Source: G963665925 sp050596425 (GTDB lineage Bacteria > Bacillota > Clostridia > Peptostreptococcales > Acidaminobacteraceae). Taken from it: a stretch of DNA of 64,000 nt. The stretch's first letter is position 1. Every line of letters begins with the position of its first letter. The stretch is taken from assembly GCF_050596425.1 (NCBI RefSeq), contig NZ_CP192292.1:1798001-1862000 (forward strand), in the 5' to 3' direction. Of this stretch, positions 27,137 through 35,946 are shown piece after piece. The notes beneath the pieces were generated by a model, which was not told the origin of the DNA, searched no databases, and saw only the letters and a list, made by a program, of their open reading frames with translations. The position numbers and the translations under genes were made by a program.

Positions 27137-27246
27137 AGCGCTTGTAAAATGACTGATCTATGCGCACGCTATACCCCATATAAAGTTTCGTTCTTAAATA
27201 CCAAGATGGTATAGTGGGGGCTTTTGAATGATGTTTTTAAGTCGCA
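27137..27246 (-). repeat. Palindromic dispersed repeat, copy C
   Basis: 110-bp copy. Left end GCGCTTGTAAAATGACTGAT is type 2; right end, reverse-complemented, GCGACTTAAAAACATCATTC is type 1, so the orientation is opposite to copy A. Inner arms GCTATACC and GGTATAG flank a diverged loop with TTCTTAA. It directly follows the asnS stop codon. Confidence 0.7.
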
Positions 27247-27277
27247 TATTTAGAAATTGAATCATCAAGTTTAATAT

Positions 27278-27325
27278 AAAAACGCGACCATGTGCCAGAT
27301 GAAGTGCACACGGTCGCGTTTTTTA
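27278..27325. terminator. Bidirectional terminator between asnS and receiver gene
   Basis: AAACGCGACC-A-TGTGC pairs with GCACA-CGGTCGCGTTT; A run before and T run after serve both convergent genes. Confidence 0.9.
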
Positions 27326-27335
27326 TTTAGATCTT

Positions 27336-27896
27336 TTAAGATTTGTCTTCATTAGTGTCAGTCATAGGAGATTGGCTTGTTTCAGATTCTGTTTTTGGAT
27401 CAGTTTCATTAACTTGACCAGTTTCAGGACTTGATTCAGAGTTCGTGTCTAAATTGTCAGAGCCTGATATAGGTGGGGAATCATCCCCTGTGTCTGTTTT
27501 TTTAGGAATGATAGACACATTCCCAATGACACCATAGACCCGATCAAGAAATATGTCTTTTTCGATGGGCTTTTTTAAGTAGCCCCTTACTTCCAGGTTT
27601 CGAGCTTCCAGGATAAGATCCTTACTCACGTGTTCGGTGATAATAATGACGGGAAGTTTTTTGTATTTGTCATTGGCCCGGAGGTTTCTGATAAGGTCCA
27701 TTCCGTTTTCAGTTTTTAAGGTTAAGTCCATTAGAATCAGGTCTACCAACTTCCCGTAGGATTCAATGGACTGCATCATACCAAACTCACTTCCGGCATT
27801 AAAGACCTTTACATTTGAGTTTTTAAGCATAATTTTTATATGTTCTACAACAGTTGGGGAATCTTCAACAATGAGTATTCTTTTTTGGTTCTCCAT
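27336..27896 (-). CDS. Receiver-domain protein with disordered acidic tail
   Basis: 186 residues. The first ~125 form a receiver: acidic pair ED in ILIVEDSPTV, acceptor Asp in LILMDLTLKTENG, Thr in VIIITEH, Lys in YLKKPI. The last ~55 residues are Ser/Thr/Asp/Glu/Pro-rich and probably disordered. No DNA-binding or enzymatic output. The upstream gene encodes an Hpt protein 33 bp away on the same strand, so they likely form a phosphorelay pair. A kinase partner is not adjacent. Confidence 0.85.
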   Translation of the reverse strand: MENQKRILIVEDSPTVVEHIKIMLKNSNVKVFNAGSEFGMMQSIESYGKLVDLILMDLTLKTENGMDLIRNLRANDKYKKLPVIIITEHVSKDLILEARNLEVRGYLKKPIEKDIFLDRVYGVIGNVSIIPKKTDTGDDSPPISGSDNLDTNSESSPETGQVNETDPKTESETSQSPMTDTNEDKS

Positions 27897-27929
27897 GAAT
27901 CACACCTCGTTATGTACATTTAGACCGCA

Positions 27930-28262
27930 TCATTCAAAGTATTTTTCTATCTCTATTTTTACCTGTTCAAAATGGGCGGATATAATATCTAAAGACTTGT
28001 TTAAATCAATTTCGTCACCAGACTTAAGGCGGCTATACATTTGAGTGACGGGTTCTAGCAATGGGTTAATTCTTAGATTGGCATTTATGCCTTTGACATT
28101 ATGAAGCAGTCTTTTGAAACCGTCTAGGTCATCAGTCGAAATCGCTTCTTTAAGTTTCTCAATCATGTCTTCCATTTCACCGATGTAAATTCTATAAAGA
28201 GGTTCAATGTCTTCTTTTGTAGATTCCATTTCTGTAAAGATAAATGCGTCAAAATCAATCAT
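27930..28262 (-). CDS. Histidine phosphotransfer (Hpt) domain protein
   Basis: 110-residue all-helical protein. The phospho-acceptor motif HNVKGINANL (typical HxLKGxxxxxG family) places the His near residue 54. It relays phosphate between receivers. AGGTGG precedes the ATG. First gene of a two-gene unit with the receiver protein. Confidence 0.82.
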   Translation of the reverse strand: MIDFDAFIFTEMESTKEDIEPLYRIYIGEMEDMIEKLKEAISTDDLDGFKRLLHNVKGINANLRINPLLEPVTQMYSRLKSGDEIDLNKSLDIISAHFEQVKIEIEKYFE

Positions 28263-28538
28263 ATGTCCACCTGCTACTTCCTAAAAAGTCATACACATTT
28301 GTTAAATAATTTCATGAAATGTCGTCCTCATTTATTTACCCCCTTCGTATATGATTAAGCAAGGGGAAATGGGAATTAATCCACTAACATTTTACAGTGT
28401 ACAAAACTGAACCAAAGAAGTCTATGAAAATTTAACATTTTTGAAGTATTTCGTGTTCCGTGTCATTTTTTCAAGAAATGGGGTAGATAAATACTATCAC
28501 ACAAAAAATTGACCCAGGAAAAGCGAAAGGGGATACAT

Positions 28539-29489
28539 ATGAAAAAAATACTTATAACAGGTGCTATGGGACAAATTGGAACAGCCATAACAAAACATTT
28601 GAGAAAAACATATGGAGAAAACCAAGTTATTGCTTCAGGTCTCCATCATAGACCGGAATCAGAGGTGTGCAGTGACGGCATTTTTGAAATTGTAGACGTG
28701 ACCAATCCTGATCAACTTGCCAAAATTGCAGCCAAATATAAAGTAGACACTGTGATACATCTGGCAGCTATTTTATCAGCCATAGGTGAGGACAAGCCAC
28801 AACTCCTATGGAATGTGAATATGAATGGCCTATACAATGTCCTTGAACTGGCAAGAGACCTTGACTTAACGGTCTTTACACCAAGTTCCATTGCAGCATT
28901 CGGACCAAGTACACCTGCTGATAAAACGCCTCAGGACACCATCCAAAGACCGACAACCATTTACGGTGTCTCTAAGGTCTCTGGTGAACTTTTATGCGAC
29001 TATTATTTCCAGAGATATGGGGTGGATACAAGGGGCGTCCGTTATCCAGGTTTAATTTCAAGCGAGGCCCTTCCAGGTGGTGGAACCACAGACTATGCTG
29101 TTCATATATTTTATGAAGCTATTAAAAAAGGCCACTTCACATGCAATATTGAAAAGGGCACCTTCATGGATATGATGTATATGCCAGATGCTCTTGATGC
29201 CATTGTAGAGCTGCTTGAGGCCAATCCAGCCAGACTCATCCATAGGAATGCCTTTAACATAACTTCCATGAGTTTTGACCCAGAAATGCTTAAAGAAGCC
29301 ATTCAAAAGTATATACCTGACTTCACTATGGACTATGATGTGGATCCTGTGAAGCAGAAAATTGCGGATTCTTGGCCAAACTCTCTGGATGATTCAGCCG
29401 CGAGAATTGAATGGGGTTGGGAGCCAAAATACGATATGGACACCATGGCAAAGGATATGATTGACAAGTTGAAGAACAAGTTTAAATAG
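28539..29489 (+). CDS. tdh: L-threonine 3-dehydrogenase, NAD-dependent epimerase/SDR type
   Basis: 316-residue extended SDR. N-terminal Rossmann motif TGAMGQIGTAI, active site YGVSK (Tyr/Lys), RYPGLIS, and the C-terminal WPNSLDDSAARIEWGWEPKY signature of short-chain threonine dehydrogenases (distinct from the zinc Tdh of E. coli). It oxidises threonine to 2-amino-3-ketobutyrate, normally split by Kbl to glycine and acetyl-CoA; kbl is not adjacent. The ATG at 28539 follows AAAGGGG; an in-frame start at 28509 has no ribosome site. Next to hutI and fchA, consistent with amino-acid fermentation. Confidence 0.87.
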   Translation: MKKILITGAMGQIGTAITKHLRKTYGENQVIASGLHHRPESEVCSDGIFEIVDVTNPDQLAKIAAKYKVDTVIHLAAILSAIGEDKPQLLWNVNMNGLYNVLELARDLDLTVFTPSSIAAFGPSTPADKTPQDTIQRPTTIYGVSKVSGELLCDYYFQRYGVDTRGVRYPGLISSEALPGGGTTDYAVHIFYEAIKKGHFTCNIEKGTFMDMMYMPDALDAIVELLEANPARLIHRNAFNITSMSFDPEMLKEAIQKYIPDFTMDYDVDPVKQKIADSWPNSLDDSAARIEWGWEPKYDMDTMAKDMIDKLKNKFK

Positions 29490-29561
29490 TCTATATAAAA
29501 GACGTTTCATTGACGAATTTTATCTATAATGTAAACTAGGATATAGTACTGTAAATATAAT

Positions 29562-29585
29562 GCGTCTGTCATTTATGGCAGACGC
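29562..29585 (+). promoter_or_regulatory. Hairpin in the hutI leader
   Basis: GCGTCTG and CAGACGC form a 7-bp stem 30 bp before the start codon. A possible promoter TTGACG (29510) / TAAACT (29532) precedes it. Confidence 0.4.
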
Positions 29586-29614
29586 TAAATTATGAGAAAA
29601 CGGAGCGATGTTCA

Positions 29615-30892
29615 ATGAAAAAAGGTAGCATTATTTTAAAGAACGCTTCTGAACTGGTAACAGTGAGTGGTTTTGAAGCGCGTAAAGGCGACAAAATGAA
29701 CGACCTCGGTATCATCGAAAATGGCGCAGTGGCTATTCGTGATGGTTTGATTACCCATGTTGGCAAAACTGATGATGTAATGGCACAAATTGGTGAAGCG
29801 GTGAAAGATTATGAAGTGGTAGATTGTACAGGTAAAACTGTTATGCCAGGCTTTGTAGATTCCCATACACACTTTGTTTTTGGTGGCTATAGAGCAGATG
29901 AGTTCTCATGGAGACTTCGTGGCGACGATTATATGGAAATTATGAACCGCGGTGGTGGCATCATAAACTCTGTTAGAGGCACAAAAGAAGCAAGCCTTGA
30001 GGAACTGATCGCTGTTGGTAAGAAAAGACTGGATTCAATGACCATGTTTGGTGTGACAACCGTTGAAGGCAAGAGTGGTTATGGTCTAGACAAGGAAACA
30101 GAATTAAAGCAACTTGAAGCTATGAAGCAGCTTCAAGACATGCACTCAATAGACATAGTAACGACTTTCTTAGGGGCTCATGCTGTACCTAAGGATTATA
30201 AGGGCAGAGAAGATGAGTTTATCGACATGATGATAAATGATGTCATGCCAGAGGTTGCTGAAAAGAACTTGGCTGAGTTCTGCGACATTTTCTGTGAGAA
30301 AAATGTCTTTAATGTGGAACAGTCACGTAGACTCTTAAACACGGCTAAAAAAATGGGCATGAAGCCTAAAATTCATGCTGATGAAATTGTAAGACTAGGT
30401 GGAGCAGAGCTAGCGGCAGAAGTGGGAGCTGTATCGGCTGACCATCTTCTTCAGGCTTCAGATGAGGGCATCAAGGCCATGGCAGAGGCAGGGGTTATTG
30501 CGACAGTCCTACCAGGAACGGCCTACAGCCTAAAAGAACCATTTGCACGCGCGAGAGATATGATCGATATGGGTGCAGCAGTGGCCCTAGCAACTGACTT
30601 TAACCCAGGCAGCTGCTTTACGGAATCCATTCCACTAATTTTCTCCCTGGCGACTCAAAAAATGAGTATGACCACTGAAGAAGCGATCACAGCACTGACT
30701 CTAAATGGGGCAGCAGCCGTGGATAGAGCTGATAAAATCGGTAGTATTGATGTTGGCAAAGCAGGCGATGTTGTTGTACATGAATTCCCATCATACCGTT
30801 TCCTACCTTACCACTTGGGCGTTTCAACAGTCGAAAAAGTGGTTAAGGCTGGTCGAATGATATTTGATAAACTTGATATTGAGATTAAGTAA
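29615..30892 (+). CDS. hutI: Imidazolonepropionase
   Basis: 425-residue amidohydrolase of histidine degradation, opening 4-imidazolone-5-propanoate to N-formiminoglutamate. Metal-binding DSHTHFVFGG, the family motif RGGGIINSV, GKSGYGLD, TFLGAHAVP, IHADEI and TDFNPGS. ACGGAG lies before the ATG. The rest of the hut pathway (hutH, hutU) is not in the window; fchA, acting on the next one-carbon step, follows after 144 bp. Confidence 0.95.
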   Translation: MKKGSIILKNASELVTVSGFEARKGDKMNDLGIIENGAVAIRDGLITHVGKTDDVMAQIGEAVKDYEVVDCTGKTVMPGFVDSHTHFVFGGYRADEFSWRLRGDDYMEIMNRGGGIINSVRGTKEASLEELIAVGKKRLDSMTMFGVTTVEGKSGYGLDKETELKQLEAMKQLQDMHSIDIVTTFLGAHAVPKDYKGREDEFIDMMINDVMPEVAEKNLAEFCDIFCEKNVFNVEQSRRLLNTAKKMGMKPKIHADEIVRLGGAELAAEVGAVSADHLLQASDEGIKAMAEAGVIATVLPGTAYSLKEPFARARDMIDMGAAVALATDFNPGSCFTESIPLIFSLATQKMSMTTEEAITALTLNGAAAVDRADKIGSIDVGKAGDVVVHEFPSYRFLPYHLGVSTVEKVVKAGRMIFDKLDIEIK

Positions 30893-31036
30893 TTAAAAGG
30901 AGGGGCTATTAAAGTTTGTATATGTTGAACATAGAAAAGGACAACAAGCTTTAGTACCCTAAAAACGAACATTACGATAGAAACCAGATCGAGGACTAAG
31001 ATCTGGAATATGAATATGACCTAAGGGGGACAAAAA
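30893..31036 (+). promoter_or_regulatory. hutI-fchA spacer with orphan ribosome site and hairpin
   Basis: Immediately after hutI lies a strong AAAAGGAGGGG site followed only by ATT-AAA-GTT-TGT-ATA-TGT-TGA, with no gene. CCAGATC (30984) and GATCTGG (31000) form a hairpin 30 bp before fchA. It may be the scar of a deleted gene. Confidence 0.5.
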
Positions 31037-31654
31037 ATGTTAATCGATCAAAATGTAAAGCAATTTGTGGAAACAACGGCTTCAAACGAACCGGTACCAG
31101 GTGGTGGAAGTATTGCAGCACTTAGTGGTGCTCTAGGGGCAGCTCTAGCTGGTATGGTTGCCAACCTAACTGTAGGTAAGAAGAAGTATGTAGAAGTTGA
31201 AGACGAAATGAAAAAACTTGTTGAAGATGCTACAAAACTTCAAGAAAAGCTAGTGAATCTGATTGACAAAGATGCAGCGTCTTTTGATGATGTTATGAAG
31301 GCTTTTAAAATGCCAAAAGAAACAGATGAAGAAAAAGCTGCAAGAACAGCTGAAATTCAAAAGGGTATGAAGTATGCTGCCAGCGTTCCAATGGAAACGG
31401 CTGAGACAGCGTTTGAAATTATGGCGCTTGCTGAGGCAGCTGTTGTACGTGGCAATACCAATGCAGTAACAGACGGTGCAATTGCTGCTATGATGGGCAG
31501 AAATGCTGTTTTAGGTGCCCTACTCAATGTTAGAATCAATCTTGGTTCAATCAAGGATGAAGATTTCGTTGCTGAAATGACAAAGAAATGTGAAGATCTT
31601 GAAGCGTCTGTCCAAAAACGTGAAACGGAAATTCTTGATCAGGTTTCACTATAA
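31037..31654 (+). CDS. fchA: Formiminotetrahydrofolate cyclodeaminase
   Basis: 205-residue cyclodeaminase converting 5-formimino-THF to 5,10-methenyl-THF and ammonia. PVPGGGSIAALSGALGAALAGMVANLT near the N-terminus is the family hallmark, with VDKDAASFDDVM-like and RGNTNAVTDGAIAA segments. It is homologous to the C-terminal half of mammalian FTCD. AAGGGGGAC precedes the ATG. With hutI it links histidine breakdown to the folate pool; the formimino-transferase gene is absent nearby. Confidence 0.93.
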   Translation: MLIDQNVKQFVETTASNEPVPGGGSIAALSGALGAALAGMVANLTVGKKKYVEVEDEMKKLVEDATKLQEKLVNLIDKDAASFDDVMKAFKMPKETDEEKAARTAEIQKGMKYAASVPMETAETAFEIMALAEAAVVRGNTNAVTDGAIAAMMGRNAVLGALLNVRINLGSIKDEDFVAEMTKKCEDLEASVQKRETEILDQVSL

Positions 31655-31744
31655 ACTTTCTTAAGACTATGAGATGAAGTGGACTGAACTTCATGTATAA
31701 ACAGAGTCTTTCAAAGTGGACAATATATAATTATTAAGCTTACA

Positions 31745-31780
31745 AAGAGCCGCAGGTAGATTCTACCTGCGGCTCTTATA
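31745..31780 (+). terminator. Terminator after fchA
   Basis: AGAGCCGCAGGTAGA pairs perfectly with TCTACCTGCGGCTCT around a single T; short T tail. Confidence 0.88.
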
Positions 31781-31849
31781 GTGTTTATGACATTGTGGGA
31801 TGAAAACAGGGAATCTACAATAATAATCTGGTAAGATTAATTCATTTAA

Positions 31850-31878
31850 TTGAATGATGGCCTAAATTTCGATATACT
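31850..31878 (+). promoter_or_regulatory. Sigma-A promoter of degV
   Basis: TTGAAT (31850-31855), 17-base spacer, TATACT (31873-31878). The 170-base leader that follows shows no recognised RNA element. Confidence 0.65.
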
Positions 31879-32052
31879 ATGATCAGGTTTAGTATGCTCA
31901 TATGTCTTAGCAGGATAAGTATACAGTGATTGAGCTTTACTGAATAACATTTGAAATAAATACTGGGATTTCCTAACTGTGACATAATATGTTCAGAAGG
32001 TAACCGGTCTATGCGAGCTTTGACTCGCACCTAGAAAGAGGAGTGTATCAAT

Positions 32053-32889
32053 TTGGAAAAAATAATTGTTGCAGACAGCAGCTGCGAAGTTGATGAAAAT
32101 ATACAAAAAGAAGTAGATGTGAACATCGTTCCATTCAAACTTTATATTGATGGTGAAGAATACATAGATGACAAGGAACTTAATGTTATTAACTTTATCA
32201 GTAAAATGGTCAAGTCAGATGAGTTGCCAAGATCAGCTTGTCCATCCCCTAATGACTTCATAGAAAAGTTTGAAAAAGCTAAGGAAGTTTTTATAGTAAC
32301 CATTTCAGCGGCCCTAAGCGGCACGTTCAATAGTGCTGAACTGGCTAAGAATTTATACAAAGAAGACAATCCAGATGCAAAAGTCCATGTGTTCAACTCA
32401 AGGTCAGCTTCAATTGGTGAAACGCTGATTGCCTTGAAAATCAAGGAGTTTATTGATGCAGGCCTGGATTTTGATGAAATTGTTGAACGTGTTGAAAATT
32501 ACATCGCCAGTCAAAAGACACTCTTTATTGCAGAATCCCTTGATAATCTTATGAAAAATGGACGCATTAGCAAGTTCAAAGGCAAATTGGCCACAGCTCT
32601 GAATATAAAACCAATCATGGCGGCTACAGATGAAGGTGAAATTGTACTTAAAGAGAAGGCAAGGGGCTCAAACAAGGCCTTTAAGCGATTGGCACAGCTT
32701 GTTTGCGAAAATGCAGATAATACAGGAGACCGGATTCTGGCTATATCTCACTGCAATAACTTAAGTCGTGCTAAAATGTTAAAAGAAGAGATTGAAAAAC
32801 ACTGCGCTTTTAAAAAAGTTCTTATCCTTCAGACAGGTGGCTTATCAAGCCTATACGTGGACAATCAAGGCATTATTCTAACGTATTAG
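32053..32889 (+). CDS. DegV-family fatty-acid-binding protein
   Basis: 278-residue DegV protein. VADSSCEVDENIQ, PRSACPSPNDFIEKF, the lipid-head-group binding serines in TISAALSGTFNSAEL, FNSRSASIGETL, and SLDNLMKNGRISKFKG. DegV proteins bind a fatty acid and, as FakB, present it to the FakA kinase for phospholipid synthesis; no fakA is nearby. TTG start supported by AAGAGGAG nine bases upstream. Monocistronic, with its own promoter and terminator. Confidence 0.9.
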   Translation: MEKIIVADSSCEVDENIQKEVDVNIVPFKLYIDGEEYIDDKELNVINFISKMVKSDELPRSACPSPNDFIEKFEKAKEVFIVTISAALSGTFNSAELAKNLYKEDNPDAKVHVFNSRSASIGETLIALKIKEFIDAGLDFDEIVERVENYIASQKTLFIAESLDNLMKNGRISKFKGKLATALNIKPIMAATDEGEIVLKEKARGSNKAFKRLAQLVCENADNTGDRILAISHCNNLSRAKMLKEEIEKHCAFKKVLILQTGGLSSLYVDNQGIILTY

Positions 32890-32964
32890 GCTGAGGTTTC
32901 AAAGTGAAGTTTATCAAATTAAACTGAATAGACTATTAGCCTATCAAGCCAATTGATAGCTTAT

Positions 32965-32994
32965 AATCCCTTATATTTATATAGGGGATTTATT
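32965..32994 (+). terminator. Terminator after degV
   Basis: AATCCCTTATAT pairs with ATATAGGGGATT, followed by TATT. A second small stem CTATCAA/TTGATAG precedes it at 32941. Confidence 0.65.
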
Positions 32995-33136
32995 GCTTTA
33001 TGGGGCCTTGCTGTATCAGAAGCAATTAACTTGGTATTTTATAATTATGAATGAATAAGACCCCTGACAATATTGTGTTAGGGAATAAGCCGTGAAATAT
33101 ATCCTATGCTGAGAATAGATCTGGAGTGAAACAAAT

Positions 33137-33165
33137 TTGCGCGATGACACAGGGTTTATGATAAT
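33137..33165 (+). promoter_or_regulatory. Candidate promoter of the PocR-kinase operon
   Basis: TTGCGC, 17-base spacer, GATAAT, about 58 bp before the start codon. Between 32995 and 33136 I see nothing else. Confidence 0.45.
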
Positions 33166-33222
33166 ATAGGATAATGAAGTATCTAGTAAATTATTTATGT
33201 ATGTGTTTTACAGGAGGTTAAG

Positions 33223-34752
33223 ATGTCCATACAGCGTTTTGAGTGGGGCCGAATTGAATGGGTCATGGACTCACACAAGTTAAAAACACCATATCCTATG
33301 AGTATTGGATTTCTAACCCTAGATGCAAAGCAAAGACAGAGAAAACACATACATTATGGGGAAGAGCAAATTCTTTATATCGTTCAAGGGCAGGGTCTTC
33401 AAATCATAGAAGATGAAGAAATGTACTGCGAAAAGGGCGATATGATTTATATTGAAGCGGGAAGTGCCCATGAAACAGTCAATACATCCGAAGTGCCTCT
33501 TATTGAACTCGTTATTTCTGTGCCGTCAGGAAAAGTGGTGCCATCTTCTTTTGTTCAAAGAATAGAAAGCTTGCTTCAGTCTTTTGAAGGCACAACCATT
33601 GATAACATCGACAGGCTTATATCAGAAAAATACCGCAGTTCTTTTTCCCAGCTGAGATTTCCTCTTAACTTATTTGATGCCAAGGGAGAGCCCGTTATAA
33701 TTGGCGGACCATACCCTGCCATATGCAGAGAAAAATGTGGAATACATAAGGACATTAGAAACTGTTATTTATATTCTGATGCCCACAGGTTTACCATGGC
33801 TCAACGCGACCCCTTTGGTGCTGTTGTTTGCAAGTATGGTCTGACCGTTTTTGTCTACCCCTTGGAGTTGAGTGGCAAAATGGTAGCTCTTTTACAAGGG
33901 GGCCATGTGCGGACCATTGAAAGTGTCGGGGACCCCATGCTGGAAAGTATGGATAGGGTTCACAGCGGGCGTATTCAAGCCATGCTGGAACAGATTCAAA
34001 TTATTGGACAGAATTTACTAAATGACACCATAACCAAAAAACTCTTCTCAGAACTGGATGCAAGTCATGCATCTTTAAAGGAATCATTGGATTCTCAAAA
34101 TCATTTAGAAGCCATGATTCGAGAATCTGAAGATAGATTGTACAGTGTTCAGTTAAACAATCACTTTTTGTTTAACACCCTTAACAGTCTGGCCTCTATG
34201 GCCGTTAAGGAAGATGCCTTCCAAACGTATCAAGGGATCATAGATCTCGCAAATCTATTTAGATATAACTTAAGGTCTGTAGAAAAAAACGTTCAAGTTA
34301 AAGATGACCTTGAGTTTTTAGAGAATTATTTAAAACTCCAAACAATGCGTTTTGGAGACCAAGTTGAGTATTCAGTTGAAGTTGAAAGGGAAATGGATAA
34401 ATCCTTTATTCCTTTTAACACATTGCAGCCGCTGGTTGAAAATTGTTTTAAGCATGGCTTTAAAGACCGGACAAACGCCTTAAAGATAAAAATAGAGATA
34501 AGACGTGATGGATCCGATCTGATGATCAAAGTCATTGACGATGGGTGCGGGATTCGTGGGCGTTTTAATCAAGATACCCTACTAAAACTCTACCCTGAAG
34601 GCATGCCGAGGAACAATGGATTGTTTATGATTAACAAGCGGCTTCAAACACATTATGGAGATGAGTATTCCTTCAGTATCGGTCCGGCGGATCCTAATGA
34701 AAACAGCCGCGGGACATGCGTTGAAGTGAAGATGCCTCTCATAATGGGATAG
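33223..34752 (+). CDS. Cupin-PocR-histidine kinase sensor
   Basis: 509-residue soluble kinase. Residues about 35-105 form a cupin with metal-ligand pattern KHIHYGEEQ and AHETVN. Residues about 120-290 match the PocR ligand-binding domain (cysteines in AICREKCGIHKDIRNC; LLQGGHVRT). The C-terminal third is a LytS-type kinase: QLNNHFLFNTLNSLASM with the phospho-His, and an ATP-binding N-box PLVENCFKHGF, then DDGCGI. No membrane segment, so it senses a cytoplasmic ligand. PocR kinases often respond to small alcohols or related substrates; the ligand here is unknown. AGGAGG start; the response regulator follows 8 bp later. Confidence 0.88.
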   Translation: MSIQRFEWGRIEWVMDSHKLKTPYPMSIGFLTLDAKQRQRKHIHYGEEQILYIVQGQGLQIIEDEEMYCEKGDMIYIEAGSAHETVNTSEVPLIELVISVPSGKVVPSSFVQRIESLLQSFEGTTIDNIDRLISEKYRSSFSQLRFPLNLFDAKGEPVIIGGPYPAICREKCGIHKDIRNCYLYSDAHRFTMAQRDPFGAVVCKYGLTVFVYPLELSGKMVALLQGGHVRTIESVGDPMLESMDRVHSGRIQAMLEQIQIIGQNLLNDTITKKLFSELDASHASLKESLDSQNHLEAMIRESEDRLYSVQLNNHFLFNTLNSLASMAVKEDAFQTYQGIIDLANLFRYNLRSVEKNVQVKDDLEFLENYLKLQTMRFGDQVEYSVEVEREMDKSFIPFNTLQPLVENCFKHGFKDRTNALKIKIEIRRDGSDLMIKVIDDGCGIRGRFNQDTLLKLYPEGMPRNNGLFMINKRLQTHYGDEYSFSIGPADPNENSRGTCVEVKMPLIMG

Positions 34753-34760
34753 GAGGCCAA

Positions 34761-35453
34761 ATGAAAAGAGCAATAATTATTGATGATGAACCAATGTGTA
34801 TTGATTTGGTTCAAGGACTTATTAGACGCTACAACATGCCCATTGAAATTATTGGAACAGGCATGAATGGTAAAAAGGCCATTGAACTTGCTGAGAAGCA
34901 TAGGCCAGATTTGATTTATTTGGATATTGAATTGCCTGACATCACTGGTATTGATGTTATGACAGCCTTGAAAGACAAGCTCGATTATGATCCTGATATT
35001 ATTGTCATAACAGCTTATGGGAGTTTTGAGTATGCCCAGTCCGTTTTTCGCCTTGGGGCCAAAGATATACTCTTAAAGCCTGTTGACTATAAAAAATTCT
35101 TTGAGACAATGGAGCGGGTTCTGGGTTTCAAATACACAGATAATAACACTTTTAACGAAATTCTTGAGTACATACACTCTCATTATACTGAGAATGTGGA
35201 TCTTGACTTTCTCTGTGAAAAGTTCCACTTGAGCAAGAGCCATGTATCGAGGCTTTTCAACCAACATTTATCAACGACATTTGTAAATTATAGAAACAAC
35301 TTAAGGGTTGAGGATGCCAAAGAGCTTTTGAAGAGTGGCGGGCTGACCATACAAGAGATTTCTGAAAAAGTTGGTTTTGAAAGCATGCATTATTTTTATA
35401 GAGTTTTTCGTAAAATGACAGGAAAAACCCCAAAGTCTTATCAGGTAAAATAG
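34761..35453 (+). CDS. AraC-type response regulator, partner of the PocR kinase
   Basis: 230 residues. Receiver (1-120): DDEP pocket, acceptor Asp in LIYLDIELPDITG, Thr in VITAYG, Lys in LLKPVDY. C-terminal AraC double helix-turn-helix (about 130-228): LDFLCEKFHLSKSHVSRLF and TIQEISEKVGFESMHYFYRVF. AGGAGG ribosome site. Same operon as the kinase. Targets are unknown; the nearest downstream block is the serine-synthesis genes, separated by a terminator. Confidence 0.92.
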   Translation: MKRAIIIDDEPMCIDLVQGLIRRYNMPIEIIGTGMNGKKAIELAEKHRPDLIYLDIELPDITGIDVMTALKDKLDYDPDIIVITAYGSFEYAQSVFRLGAKDILLKPVDYKKFFETMERVLGFKYTDNNTFNEILEYIHSHYTENVDLDFLCEKFHLSKSHVSRLFNQHLSTTFVNYRNNLRVEDAKELLKSGGLTIQEISEKVGFESMHYFYRVFRKMTGKTPKSYQVK

Positions 35454-35477
35454 AATGTTTATGAAATGAACTTGTAT

Positions 35478-35530
35478 AAAATCACCGTGGCCAGCCAGGC
35501 GCTGACACGGTGATTTTTATGTCCTAAGAC
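35478..35530 (+). terminator. Terminator after the AraC-type regulator
   Basis: AAAATCACCGTG (35478-35489) pairs with CACGGTGATTTT (35516-35527) around GCC/AGC internal pairs; T tail. Confidence 0.9.
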
Positions 35531-35602
35531 TGATATATCAGACCTAGACCACTATAGATGGGAGAAAATTTATATATGAATCTGCAAGGGAACATTAAGT
35601 AT

Positions 35603-35794
35603 TTTCATACAATGCAAATATAGGATAAAATTTAAGCAATAGGGTGAATTGTGATGAAAACGTTTTTTTGAGATGATTACAGTGTAATTGAATTAAAACC
35701 CCATTACATCCTTAATCTACGACCGGGGCATATATTGCGCAAGTGCTGTATGTGCTTTTGGTAGAAGAATGTTCTCTCATTCTTCTCTTTTTTT
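35603..35794 (+). promoter_or_regulatory. Leader RNA with intrinsic terminator (attenuator or small RNA)
   Basis: A weak promoter (TTTCAT, 17 bases, TAAAAT at 35626-35631) is followed by about 130 bases with several possible stems (TGTAAT/ATTACA, CCCC/GGGG, GCATA/TATGTGC). It ends in a clear terminator, AGAAGAATG (35763-35771), loop, CATTCTTCT, then CTTTTTTT. No gene lies between it and the upstream regulator's own terminator, so this is either a riboswitch/attenuator for the serine block or a ~155-nt sRNA. No known riboswitch class was recognised; it is not a T-box. Confidence 0.6.
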
Positions 35795-35915
35795 GCATAC
35801 TCATGGTGTTTATAGGTATATAAACGAAGGGATGTTTGAAGCTTTAGTAATATTCAAAATACCTATTGTCCTAATTAAATACCAGATGATATATTTTAAG
35901 ACAGGAAACAACAAA

Positions 35916-35931
35916 TATTGTACATACAATA
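35916..35931 (+). promoter_or_regulatory. Palindromic operator candidate before the aminotransferase gene
   Basis: TATTGTACATACAATA is a perfect 16-bp palindrome directly upstream of the AGGAGGG ribosome site. It could be a repressor site or an RNA hairpin masking translation. Confidence 0.5.
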
Positions 35932-35946
35932 CAGGAGGGAAATTCC

